From assembly GCA_031771865.1 (NCBI GenBank), contig JASISA010000010.1:434001-498000 (forward strand): a stretch of 64,000 nt of DNA, given 5' to 3'. The notes under the pieces were generated by a model, which saw only the letters and a list, made by a program, of their open reading frames with translations, was not told where the DNA came from and made no database searches. This DNA is from Nothophaeocryptopus gaeumannii (lineage: Eukaryota > Ascomycota > Dothideomycetes > Mycosphaerellales > Mycosphaerellaceae). The translations under genes were made by a program, and so were the position numbers. This document shows, piece by piece, positions 41,681-51,747 of the stretch (position 1 is its first letter; each line of letters starts with the position of its first letter).

Positions 41681-42786
41681 CTATAGCCTTGCCTTCTCCT
41701 CAAAGAAGTGCAGATTGACCGGACTGATCGCCTTCCCCGTCTCAAAGAATTGCAAGATGTTCTCCATCCCCAACGTCTCGAAACCCATATGACTGTCCGT
41801 GCTGGCTCCAGCCGTATGAGAGAGCATTTCCACATTGACCATGGCCGCCAGCTCCGGATTGATGTTGGGCTCGTTGAAGTGTACATCCAGACCCGCCCCA
41901 GCTAGATGTCCACTTTTCAGTGCCTGCACCAATGCCTTCTCATCGATCAGCTTCCCTCTGGCGATATTGATGATTCGAGATCCTTTCTTCATTTTACCCA
42001 GTTTCTCCGCGTTGATGACTGCTTCTCCACCGAATGGCGTTGCGACTAAGACGCAGTCGGCCACTGCGAGCATGTCATCCAGCTCTTTGAAGTACTTCGC
42101 CTCAACCTCCTGCTCAATGCTTGCAGGAAGCTGTCTAATATCATTATACAAAATCTTCATCCCGAAACTCTGATACGCCTTCTTCGCAATACTAAATCCA
42201 ATCTTTCCCAGCCCGATGATCCCCAAACTATGCCCTCTGGGATTCCGCGTGAGAGCAGCTCTTCTCTGTGCATCGGCGAATTTCTCTGGTTTGCAGGTTC
42301 GTGCTGCGATGGAGGAGTATGTGAGGTCGCGGAAGAGGGATATGATGAGCCAGATGGCTGTGTCGGCTACGGATTCGGTACATGCGGCGCCGGCGTTGCA
42401 GTAGATTATTCCGCGTTTGGCGAGGGCTTGAGTGTCGACCCAGTCGAAGCCGGCGCCGGCGGAGGTGTAGATTTTGCAGGAGGGAGGGAGGAGGTCGCTA
42501 GGGGTAGAAGTCAGCGATGGCTCTTGGATTGGGGTAAGGGTGCTGGAGGTTGGGCTTGCATGAGCTCTTGATTCCAGGGCGACATCTCGCCTCCTGTTGC
42601 CCAGAAAGGTCTGTAGATTGCCACGAAGTCGCCGAATTTCATGTCTTTCAATGCTTGCTTGAACTCCTCTCTCGACATGCTGTAGCTTCGAACGATGGTG
42701 AACTTGCTCTGGAGTGTCTTGTAGAGATCTTTGTTCCATTTGATGTCGTCGCCGCAATGCAGGAGGATGGGCTTTTGGGAGGCCAT
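41681..42786 (-). CDS. D-isomer 2-hydroxyacid dehydrogenase (D-mandelate/glyoxylate reductase type)
   Basis: Two exons, 42786-42560 and 42497-41681, give 347 residues. The intron is GC-AG: donor GCAAGC, branch GCTGAC, acceptor CCCTAG, 62 nt. No GT donor exists nearby, and the join restores an unbroken protein through LLPPSCKIYTSAGAGFDW. NAD motif GIIGLGKIGFSIAKKA. The catalytic triad is Arg in NIARGKLID, Glu in DVHFNEPNINPE, and His in MLSHTAGAS. The region around SAGAGFDWVD resembles the fungal D-mandelate dehydrogenase subgroup, though glyoxylate/hydroxypyruvate reductase activity is equally possible. Cytosolic. Confidence 0.88.
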
Positions 42787-43431
42787 GGCTGCTAGAATGA
42801 AGTGATCTCGTTCAAGGTAAGGAGGAAGAGGATGTGAGACTGGGATGAAGAGGGGCAAGACATTTGAGAATGATCTACCTTCCCTAGGCGCCTTGTAGAT
42901 GTATCACTCACTAGTTGCCGAGTGATGGTCATCGTTGCACCGCTCGGACCTTCTCACGCGTCGAAGGAGTGTATAAAATAGAAGAGGAGAGTAGGAGACC
43001 GCTTCCAGGGCAAGAGATCCCGATCTTGTGACCAGTTGCCGAGAGCAAAGGCCGGCCTCGGGTGAGGTGTCGCGCGGGCTACTTGACCATGTTTGAAGAG
43101 GATTGCAAGATGGTCCGGGTATCCATAAGAGACACTCTTCGAGCATTGATGAATGATGACAATGAGATGCCCTGTGTTGAAAAGAAAGAGCATTAAAGCG
43201 TCGAGTTGGATCGAAGCTCTTAGGCTAGGCTTGGTGAGATCTGGGTGGATGGAGACGACAAGAGCTAGCTCCCGCGATAGCCGAGCCAATGAGACTGAGT
43301 ACTCCTGTCAATACCTTATGCTTCTCCTCTTCGCCGCTTTGACGCGAACATCACATCGACATGGACATCGACATGGACATCGATATCGTCTTTCACGCAT
43401 TACCAAGCCACACGCCCAAACACTCATCTAT
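42787..43431. other. Intergenic with a short tandem repeat
   Basis: No gene recognised. Around 43352-43385 the 12-nt unit GACATGGACATC recurs about 2.5 times with slight change. Confidence 0.45.
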
Positions 43432-45210
43432 CTATATCCACCGCGCGTGCAGATACATCTCTCGACTATCCAGCTCCGCCGCGCTCATTCTCGCGTTCAT
43501 CTCGTGTCGCATATACGCGTCATTCGGCGGCATCAGTTCTGGCACGACCGCGTTTCTGTAGTCAAGCTCGCGGACCTCCGTATCTTGACCATCAACCTCA
43601 TCTATCGAGGACAAAGATGACTTCTCCAATGATACTTCAGTCTGCTGGTCCTGGATGACCTCCACTGTTTGCTTCCGACGCCGGCGGCAACAAATTATGA
43701 CGGTAGCGATCAACAACATCAGACCCACGCCACCTGCGACCGCGATGCCCACCGAGGCGCCAACGCTCGGACTTGCTCCTGTGCCATCCTTCCGACTCGA
43801 AGGCTTGCTTGGCTTGTGGATGACCACCAGGTCTTGCTTCACCGAGGTATCCGGGAACACTGCCTGCGATACAGAGAACTCGAACCGCTCGTAATCGGCA
43901 ATCACATATGCCTCTTGCAAGAATGTCCTACCGAGGACATATTGCGTATCGTTCTGACCTTGCCTCAGAGGAAAATATCTCGTGCCATTTCCGGCCGGCG
44001 CGGACAATGTCAAGTCGAATGCGGCATACGGCAAGGCAATATCAACCGTCCCGCCAGTCTGAGATCCTGCCTGGCCGAGTGTGAAGGTAAACGTTGGATT
44101 CTCCGCCAGCAGAGCGGCATGAGATGCATCGCTCACGAAATACCGCTGGCCGTCCCAGGTTAGGTTGAACTGCTGCTGGAAGGCCTGGCATACCGCGACC
44201 GGCAACCACAGCTCGGATATCAGAGAGTCGATGAAGACGTCGACACTGGATGCTAGCAGCGGAGTTGACCCAGCTGTGCTGTATGTGATGGATCGTAGAC
44301 TAACCAGCAGATCTCTTGTGTAATCCCCACCGAAGGTGAATGTGACGTTACTTGGCTGGAATCTGGAGGTGTCGTATCCGCCGAGAGTCAGACTGCCGTA
44401 GACATTCTGATTATGCGCCCCAGCTGTATATCCCCAGGACGCGCTGGGCACGAGCGATTGATTCACCAGCGTGGTCAGCATACTTGGCTAGTGGAAGTCA
44501 GCTTCTGAACTGGCTCCTGTCAATAACAGCCTGACTTACCAATGGATCACCGGTGTCCGAGAAGTTGAATCCGTATGGGCTCAGCCCAAGAGTTCCAAGG
44601 TAGAACTCATCAGTTGCTATGCCGGCTACGACCTGATGTTTCACAGTCGGCATCTCTGAGCCCGGAAGACCGAGACTGACAGAATCGAATCCATAAGAGC
44701 CTCCAGCGTAATAGTCCAGGGTGAGTTTCCGCTCTTCATGCACACCAAGGTCGAAGATGGCACCATCCGCGTCCGTCTCAAGGCCTGATGTCGACCATGT
44801 TGTGGACTCATTGGCGTAGAACAGACGACCCCGACTGTCCGAGCAACTGGAGACATTGACCGCAGAACAACCGTTTGGCTGTGTTGACCCACAGTATAGC
44901 GAGGCGATATGGTTGTCCATGGCGTTGCAGCCTTGAGGAAGGACGACCCAAGTGCTGGCACCAGCATCCGCTGATGTGCACGGAAGAACTCGCACCATCT
45001 GGCCTGGGGTACCGACTTGGATGTAGAAGCTTGACCAGAGGCCATCATCACCGTCCCTGAGATCAATTGTCAGTATGTCTGTAGGCTTCAACTTCCCAGT
45101 ACTCACCAGTACAGGCTTGGAGGAATACTAAGCGGTCCGGGACTCTCTGCCGCGGAGGACGCAGCCAGGAAGACGGCAAAACACAGAACAATAAACAGCA
45201 TCTTGCACAT
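43432..45210 (-). CDS. Membrane-anchored aspartic-protease-like protein with degenerate active-site motifs
   Basis: Three exons, 45210-45107, 45056-44540 and 44487-43432 (introns 50 and 52 nt), give 558 residues. Signal peptide MCKMLFIVLCFAVFLAA. The lumenal part follows the pepsin fold: FYIQVGTPGQMVRVLP, then WGYTAGAHNQNVYGSLTLGG, and RYFPLRQGQNDTQYVLGRTF near the end. Where DTG is expected the sequence reads ADAGASTWV, and the second site reads VFIDSLISELW, so neither canonical DTG/DSG is present. A Ser/Gly linker leads to one membrane helix (VGLMLLIATVIICC), an Arg/Lys stop-transfer and an acidic cytosolic tail of about 80 residues. Likely a cell-surface protein, perhaps a non-catalytic binder. 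Confidence 0.82.
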
Positions 45211-45861
45211 GGAAACGTTTTTGCATGAGAAACAGACTCAATGGACCTCCGGAGAATATCTGTGGGAATACCATCGCTGTCAAGAATTGAGCTCCCGCTA
45301 ACACGTGACTTGGTTTGCCGTTCCAAACATGGCAAAAAGTCAAAACCCAGCCACTTCGCGATCGCCCACCAATCGCAGATACATCTACCACAGGCCTCAG
45401 AAATGTAGCCTTATCGCCTGCGTCTGCATTTTCAGCTCGGCGTCGACTACTGATCTCTCCTTAATAAAGGCAGAGGTGCAATGGACTCAGCCTACTGCGT
45501 CCGCCCTGTTCGCGGGAAGAAGATGAGTGGGAGCGAGAGGCATGATAGGACACCTGTGTGAGGCTGATTGAGATATTGTCCTGCACAACATTTGCTCCTT
45601 TTCCGAATATCTACGGTTGACTTGCCTCATTGGCTACCATGCACGGCACTTCAACAGTGTACGATCTGCGAGACGGCAAGAGTCTGGATGTGTTTGCAAG
45701 AATGGCATTATAACCGGTCAATTCTGGCACCAGTCTCGACCTACTCGTGTGATGAACTGAGATGGAAATACTAGATAAACCCATCATGTCTGTGAGCACA
45801 AGCATCAGCGGGGTGTTGAGCTTGACCAATACTGCAGGACATTTACTACACACATCACGAC
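45211..45861. other. Divergent promoter region of two secretory genes
   Basis: About 650 bases between the protease-like gene (minus) and the modular secreted protein (plus). No coding frame recognised. Confidence 0.4.
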
Positions 45862-47907
45862 ATGGCAAACACTAAGCGCATTATTTGGTGCGCTGTAGCG
45901 TTGAAAGTAGCGTGTATGGTGCAAGGTCTGCTTCTGACAGCACTTCATCATACGAATACTTTCGCTGACTCTTGATTAGCCACACCCAGTAGTGTTACAG
46001 CTGCCGTTTTTTCGACACTGGGTCGGTCTAACACTACTTCCTGCCAAGGCACGATCGTGGACGCGGAGCAGTATGTCGACATCGGCACTTTGACCATCAA
46101 CGTGGATCCATACGGGAAAGAAATAGCTCAGACTACCGACATCGAATGTTATAGTAGTTGGGCTGGCAGCCATGCGCAGAGCACGACATCCTTGACAGAT
46201 CCTGCTGGAAGTCCCACAGCAATTGTGATCTCAGGACCTACCGAGCTTCCAAAGAATCCCACTGGTGATGACCCCGTGAGAATGCGACATGGTACTATGC
46301 GCGTGGTCATTTCAACAGTGGCGAATGCGGAGAGCACAACTTCACTAACGCAAAGCTCTGTTGGGACGAGCATTGAAGCTACCACTACGATCTCAAGTCT
46401 CGGGCTCTGTAAAGTAATCGATATCAACCAGCAGCAGTATATCGACATTGGGACCGTTACTATCAACGTGGATCAATTCGGCAATCAGATCTCGCAAGCC
46501 ACCGAGATCGATTGCTACGACAGATGGGTCTCTAGGTGGGCAGATTCCACTACCTCTGCGACCAACGCGGCCGGAATCTTGACAGCTGTTGATCTCTCCG
46601 GCCCGGCTAAGGATCGTATGGGACCGCCAGGTGCCGGCAACGATCCAGTGAAGACGCGACATGGCCATCTTCGTGTGGTCACATCGACTATGACCATTCT
46701 TCCATCCCCGAATTCGCATACCCAAAGCTCGGTGCTGAGGAACGTTGCCGGCGAGCCATCGCCTTTGATAACTCCACCTCCGTCGCTGGCTCGAAGAGCT
46801 TCAACGCCCCCAGGTGTTACAGACTGCGTGGTCTCGACTATTGGGGATGACCTTCTGGACGATGCTCAGTACGCCACTATCGGAACGCTCGTGGTACATG
46901 AGGACCAGTCTTCCTCTACATCTACTACAGACACAATGTGCGCAGTCGAGACTGAGAATGGTAACGAATGGGCTACCGCCGGGACACTGGTCTTGAATGA
47001 GGACCCATCAGGCAATGTCATCTCGACAGCGACCGAAACTGCCTGTCAGGTTCCATGGCTGAATTGGAATCTCTGGAGACAAATTCCGGAAGTAGCGGCC
47101 TCACAGACGCTCACCGTAGAATATAAGAGCCCTGTGAACCTCTGCAAAGGCAGTAGCAATCACTGTGTCGATGATCCTGTGTCACCGCGTCATGTGATGT
47201 TTGCCGTTGCTACATCTCGCATCGCTAAGAGAGACAATCTTCCAATCAGTCGTCGAACAAAGTCTTCGACTACCCCAACTATGAGCCTGCCTACCTTCAC
47301 TGGTACAGCTCGCATCGCTAAGAGGATTGTCGATCCAATCAGTCGTCGAACAAGATCTTCGACTACCTCCACCGCGAGTCTGTCTACCTTCACCAGTACA
47401 GCCCACATCGCGAAGAGAATTATCGATCCAATCAGTCGTCGGACAAACTCTTCGACTGCCTCGACTGCGAGCCTGCCCACCTTCACCGGCACAGCACCAT
47501 GCACGGAGATTGCCAGCGTGGATGCGAGTGGGGTGACGAATGCCCACGCAGATATCGGAAATGTCACAATCACTGTTGATCAATCTGGAAAAACCATCGG
47601 CAGCCAGACTGAACTTGGCTGTGATCCCGGCTGGGATGTTGAGGCTACCAATGCCTATGATGTTTGGCAGAGTGTCGATGCGACGGGTTCTGATGGTACT
47701 TTGACCGCGATTGAATATGGTCGCGACTATGGCTCAGGAGGGTTCAGTTGTCACGAGCATCCACACATCGGATGCATCGGAAATGACCCTGTGACGCATA
47801 GGGGTTTGTACCTGCAAGTCACGACGACGACTCTGGGACCTTCGACGACGAGTTCTCCGCCGTCGGTTGCAAGGCTGCCGAAGGTGGCAGTGTCGACGAC
47901 GGCGTAA
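45862..47907 (+). CDS. Secreted modular repeat protein with dibasic (Kex2-like) tandem repeats
   Basis: Two exons, 45862-45925 and 45980-47907, give 663 residues. Exon 1 encodes a signal peptide (MANTKRIIWCAVALKVACMV); the 54-nt intron has a weak GTCTGC donor but a good GCTGAC branch and TTAG acceptor. The mature protein has four to five copies of a module of the form Q-Y-x-D-I-G-T-x-T-I-N-V-D-x-x-G...C, usually followed by a DDPV or NDPV...RHG...RVV block. Between modules lies a 31-residue tandem repeat, three times, each with IAKR and PISRR. Such KR/RR sites are typical Kex2 cleavage sites. No known family recognised. Probably secreted; processing into peptides is inferred. Confidence 0.72.
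47218..47496 (+). repeat. 93-nt coding tandem repeat, 3 copies
   Basis: Units at 47218-47310, 47311-47403 and 47404-47496, exactly 93 nt apart and fully in frame. They encode [R/H]IAKRxxxPISRRTxSSTxSTxSL-type units with TFTxTA endings. Substitutions are spread over all three copies, so this is not a recent expansion. Confidence 0.92.
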
Positions 47908-48031
47908 AAGAGCGCATGTCTTTCTGGTGGTTGATTCACGTTCAGTTTTATAGCACATAGAGGCGTTGGGGGCGTGTTTGCAGATTTTGTGTTGCAAAAA
48001 ACGGATATGCTTCCAGCTCCTACTGCTCTCT

Positions 48032-48385
48032 TTACGCGGGCGTGTTTTTCCTTGGGTGTTTCGCGAAAGAAACTGAATCGTCTAGGTGGTGCTGAGACAT
48101 GCTGACACAAGGCATTAATGCCTCAGGCGCAGCATCCATCTGCACCTTCTCGAAATTCCACTTCAATCTCCCATCGCAGGCTATTTTCCTGGGCGTATCA
48201 ATGTCAAAATCAAAGCTATCCACATTTCCAGCACCAACTTCTTCGATCTGCCACCCGAGATTCGAAATGTCATATCCGAGCTGAACAGGTGGATTGGACA
48301 GTGTGCAGGGCGGACTATCCCAAGGAAGTGGAAGAGTATCTTGAGGAGTATCAGAAGGTACTCCGGCTGCTGTTGTGAGGTGCAA
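48032..48385 (-). CDS. Possible short protein or exon, unidentified
   Basis: A 117-residue open frame. The part from QLGYDISNLGWQIEEVGAGN through DIDTPRKIACDGRLKWNFEK reads like genuine folded protein, whereas the first 30 residues do not. It could be one exon of a gene whose other exons I cannot place, or a remnant. No domain or signal peptide. Function unknown. Confidence 0.25.
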   Translation of the reverse strand: MHLTTAAGVPSDTPQDTLPLPWDSPPCTLSNPPVQLGYDISNLGWQIEEVGAGNVDSFDFDIDTPRKIACDGRLKWNFEKVQMDAAPEALMPCVSMSQHHLDDSVSFAKHPRKNTPA

Positions 48386-48988
48386 TGCTGTGGGAGAGTC
48401 GTCTCTGGTATTGTGACCAATTGCTTACGCTCCTGCAGCTAAATGCTATGTCCACGATGCTAGCTTGGGTCTGGTCGGGGTGGGTGATGTCCCTCGGGAA
48501 TGGCAATTCTAAGGACTGCGCAGGCGAGTAGCACAACAACAGCTCATATGAAAGATCAAAGGGGTCTTGAACGGCTGCTCTTTGCATTTTCCCGCGCCTC
48601 TAATGGCTCATGTTGAACCCATGGAGACGGATTCAACGTTTACACTTCCAGATTGCTCAGTATCTCTGTGAGTTCAACGTCATGGCTAATATCGACCATT
48701 GAAAATGTGCCAAGAATCACATGCAACGACAAACGGCGTCACGTCATCATGTCAAACTTGAGCTCAGCCTCACCTGGCACAATCTGCTTCGTCCTTAATG
48801 TAGAACTCACAACATCACCTTGGCCCCAAACTTCATCAACAACATTGTCACTATCCAACACATCACACGCTGGCAAGCGCCTTTGGCGTTTGGCATCACA
48901 ACAAGTTACAGCAAAGGTTCTGTGCGCTCACGCTTCCTCTCACTTAAGTAAGCTAACGTTGATACAGTCACAGACCACGGGTGGCAAG
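48386..48988. other. Intergenic, nothing recognised
   Basis: Upstream of the F-box-like gene at 48989. The plus-strand frame is open from 48653 in phase with it, but the extra residues are Ser/Thr-rich and unlike the family, so they are treated as non-coding. Confidence 0.4.
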
Positions 48989-49675
48989 ATGTCGCAAGTC
49001 CACTCACTTCCGGCTCGTAAGACCGGCTTCCTCGACCTACCACCAGAGCTCCGCAATGAGATCTATGAGCTTGCCCTCGTCCATCAGGATACTGTGTTCA
49101 TCGCAGGGCCCGGCTGGGGCTACCATGATGGCTTGCAGCTTCTTTCATTCAGCGATGAAAATGAGTATCATCCGCAACCAAACGAATTCGCCGTGAACAT
49201 CCTGCGAAGCTGTCGCGCTGTACACGAGGAAGCCACGCCGGTGTTCTACGGCCAGAACACGTTTCTGGTGCCCTACTGTGCCGACTTCGTTGTCTGGGCC
49301 GCGACGATTGGAGACTCGATTCGACACGTACGCTGCATCATCATGGGCGTCTGGAAAAAGAGCCTTCTCTCAAGGTGCTTCTCGGCCGCGAAGCAGGCGA
49401 CCTCCCTGCAACGTTTGGAGATGATGGCGCACCCGTACCTTTCGAGTATAGAACCATCAAAGACGGCAAAGGCCTTGAAACCGTTCACTCGCGCGGTGGC
49501 CAAGAGCAGAGAAACCACTGCATTGAACGTTTTCGATGAGGTCGTGCACTTTTTGGCATACGAATGGATGGAGGAGGAGGACAAAGGAAAATGCGAGGCC
49601 TATCTAGAAGCGGTGCGACGGGAGCTGGCCAACCTTCTGGAGCAGCATGGAAAAAGGAAGGCAAAGGAGATCTGA
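48989..49675 (+). CDS. F-box-like (2EXR-type) protein
   Basis: A 228-residue product from MSQVHSLPARKTG. The motif GFLDLPPELRNEIYELAL follows at once, then ILRSCRAVHEEATPVFYGQ and SIRHVRCIIMGVWKKSLLS. The Lys/Glu-rich C-terminus (LEAVRRELANLLEQHGKRK) is predicted helical. It belongs to the same diverged family as the genes at 39.6, 40.7 and 53 kb. Confidence 0.72.
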   Translation: MSQVHSLPARKTGFLDLPPELRNEIYELALVHQDTVFIAGPGWGYHDGLQLLSFSDENEYHPQPNEFAVNILRSCRAVHEEATPVFYGQNTFLVPYCADFVVWAATIGDSIRHVRCIIMGVWKKSLLSRCFSAAKQATSLQRLEMMAHPYLSSIEPSKTAKALKPFTRAVAKSRETTALNVFDEVVHFLAYEWMEEEDKGKCEAYLEAVRRELANLLEQHGKRKAKEI

Positions 49676-50033
49676 TCTGCGTCCATCAGAGAATGCGGCA
49701 TACCCATCAGCAGCGATCGAAGTTGTTTAGGTCTGCCTTCACCAAGGACCGCAGACCTTCGACATCAGGCAGTCCCTGATTCGATGTGACAGAAGGAGAC
49801 CAGAAAAGCAAGATCAAAAATAACACCCGAGCATTCAGAGAAGAAGGAAAGTCAACGGCAAGCAGGACTTGTCAGTCTCTTACGAACGAAGAGCGCAGGC
49901 GCTCGCGGTCAGAGAAAGCATGAAACACGATCAACAGAAAGCTTTGGAGGCGGGACAGGTCAACGGCACTTCGCAAGACCTACCTACACCAGCAGCTAGC
50001 AATGCATCTACCACACCAACACGAAGGTTGCTC
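49676..50033. other. Convergent 3' flank, nothing recognised
   Basis: About 360 bases between two convergent genes; probably 3' UTRs. Confidence 0.4.
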
Positions 50034-51308
50034 TCAGTCCACATAAACACTCCACCCATAAGCCCTCCCATTCCACTTCCTCGCCAACTTTGCCCCAGCT
50101 TCTGTCGGCTGACTGAAGGCAACCTCACTTTTACTCCTCACCCTCCGTATCTTCCCAATCAGCTTCGCTAACACTTGACATTGCTCTAGACTCAACTTCC
50201 CATCACGCGATATGCCGGCCATAAGCTCATCGTAGTCCTTCTGCTCTGACGTCGCGAGTTCGTTGTGGCGTTTAACGGCGAGATTCAGAAGAGCGATTGC
50301 GATGCCTTGGCCTCGTGCAGTGGGCGATGTCCAGATTCGGGAGACGCCTAGGACTGCGGATCGAGGTTTGGAGGACAGTTGGATAGGATGCTGTGATGCT
50401 TCGGTGATTTCATCGACGAGTACTTGAGCGGCTTTCTCTTCTTGCTGCTTGCGCGCCTTTAGAGCTGCAACAGAAGACGTGGGTTTGGATTTCGGCGTCG
50501 GGTCTTTTGTGTTCTTTGCTGGTTCGGGCAAATCCTTCGGCCTTTCCACCTCGTAGGCTTCTTTTATGCTTTGCACGAGCAAAAGCCCAATACACTTCGT
50601 CCCTCTGATATACATGTATGCCGCATATTTCAGCTCGTCACCATTGCCAGTCCTTGCAGATTCCATGTCCCATATTTGATCTTCTGCAATCGGCACTGCC
50701 CCCAGTTCTCTTTGCACGATCTCTAACACAGCCTGTCCCTTCTTCTTCCTCATGCCATGATCGTGACAATCCAGAAATATGATCGCGTCATCCGCCTCTA
50801 GCCCAGCATACCGCCTGAATTGTGGCGGCGCAGTCTTTTCAACAAAGGTCTTGCCCACATCGTAACCTTCCAGGTTCTGTTTGTGGTAATTGTCGTGCAG
50901 CTTCCGGTCCTCTGCAGATGAAGCAGTGTATGTCATCCCGCATGTCTTGCACCTCTTCTGTACGGTCTGACCAAGGCTCATCTGCATCTGTGTCAGGCCG
51001 TGCTCTTTCCGCTGAACTGGAGTCGCCTTCTTTTGCTTCGAAGGTCGCGCATTGTCGAGTGTCGCGTCTAAGGCTTTTCGCTTCCCCAAGACTGAGAAGA
51101 CATTTGGGAAAGTCGGCACCGGCGAGGATGACGCTGCGCTGGTATACGTCTTCACCTCCTTCTGCTTCTCCCACGGAAATCCAGGCGGACTGCTGGGCGG
51201 GCTACTGTCGCGTCTCTCATTCTCGTCGGAAAAGATAGCCTGGCTCGAGGATGCCCTTGGCGGTGTCGACGAAAGCGGCGCAGTGCTTTCAGAAGCTTCT
51301 ACTGTCAT
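50034..51308 (-). CDS. Cohesin acetyltransferase Eco1/Ctf7-like
   Basis: Single exon of 424 residues. A disordered Ser/Pro-rich N-terminus contains KQKKATP and a short QMQMSLGQ element resembling a PCNA-binding (PIP-like) motif. Then comes the C2H2 finger CKTCGMTY...KLHDNYHK. The C-terminal acetyltransferase part has LGVSRIWTSPTARGQGIAIA (acetyl-CoA binding) and VAFSQPTEAGAKLARKWNG followed by YGWSVYVD, the classic Eco1 ending. Eco1 acetylates Smc3 in S phase to establish sister-chromatid cohesion. A Lys/Glu linker insertion of about 60 residues interrupts the region before the acetyl-CoA motif. ATG 51308 is chosen over an unlikely upstream extension. Confidence 0.92.
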   Translation of the reverse strand: MTVEASESTAPLSSTPPRASSSQAIFSDENERRDSSPPSSPPGFPWEKQKEVKTYTSAASSSPVPTFPNVFSVLGKRKALDATLDNARPSKQKKATPVQRKEHGLTQMQMSLGQTVQKRCKTCGMTYTASSAEDRKLHDNYHKQNLEGYDVGKTFVEKTAPPQFRRYAGLEADDAIIFLDCHDHGMRKKKGQAVLEIVQRELGAVPIAEDQIWDMESARTGNGDELKYAAYMYIRGTKCIGLLLVQSIKEAYEVERPKDLPEPAKNTKDPTPKSKPTSSVAALKARKQQEEKAAQVLVDEITEASQHPIQLSSKPRSAVLGVSRIWTSPTARGQGIAIALLNLAVKRHNELATSEQKDYDELMAGISRDGKLSLEQCQVLAKLIGKIRRVRSKSEVAFSQPTEAGAKLARKWNGRAYGWSVYVD

Positions 51309-51555
51309 CGTGTCATGCTGACGATTGGAATTGCTGCAGCAGAAGAAGCACTGAAGTATCAATGTACTTTGTGTTTGTTTCGTGATCAACGTGTCGAAAG
51401 TTCACGCGTAGGCTTTCCGCTTACCTGAGCATTACGCTGCTTCCCAATCAAATCCGGCTCCTGCCCACGCAGGGTTCAAGCAATATTTAGGCGAGCTTTT
51501 CCCGCCCCGCATTCGTTCACTCACCAAAGACCCACCTCCACTTCACGCTTTTACA

Positions 51556-51747
51556 ATGTCTGATCCAACAACCTCCACTAACGCACCTACCACTCAACCG
51601 CCAGTGTCCGGCTGGTCGAAATTCAAAGCTTCATTAAAGAAGACCTTCATCCGCCAACCCGGCGACGGCTACATCAATGGCGGCTCGCGAACCGATAACT
51701 TCCTTGAACCGAATCATCCCCGCATGCGCTTCAATTACACCAGATAA
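51556..51747 (+). promoter_or_regulatory. Overlapping upstream ORF ahead of ureidoglycolate lyase
   Basis: A 63-codon frame begins with an ATG in good context (ACAATGTC) and ends at 51747. It passes over the main ATG at 51677 in a different frame. If the transcript starts upstream of 51556 it would compete with translation of the enzyme. It could instead be the true first exon if an intron escaped me, but no in-phase intron was found. Confidence 0.4.
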
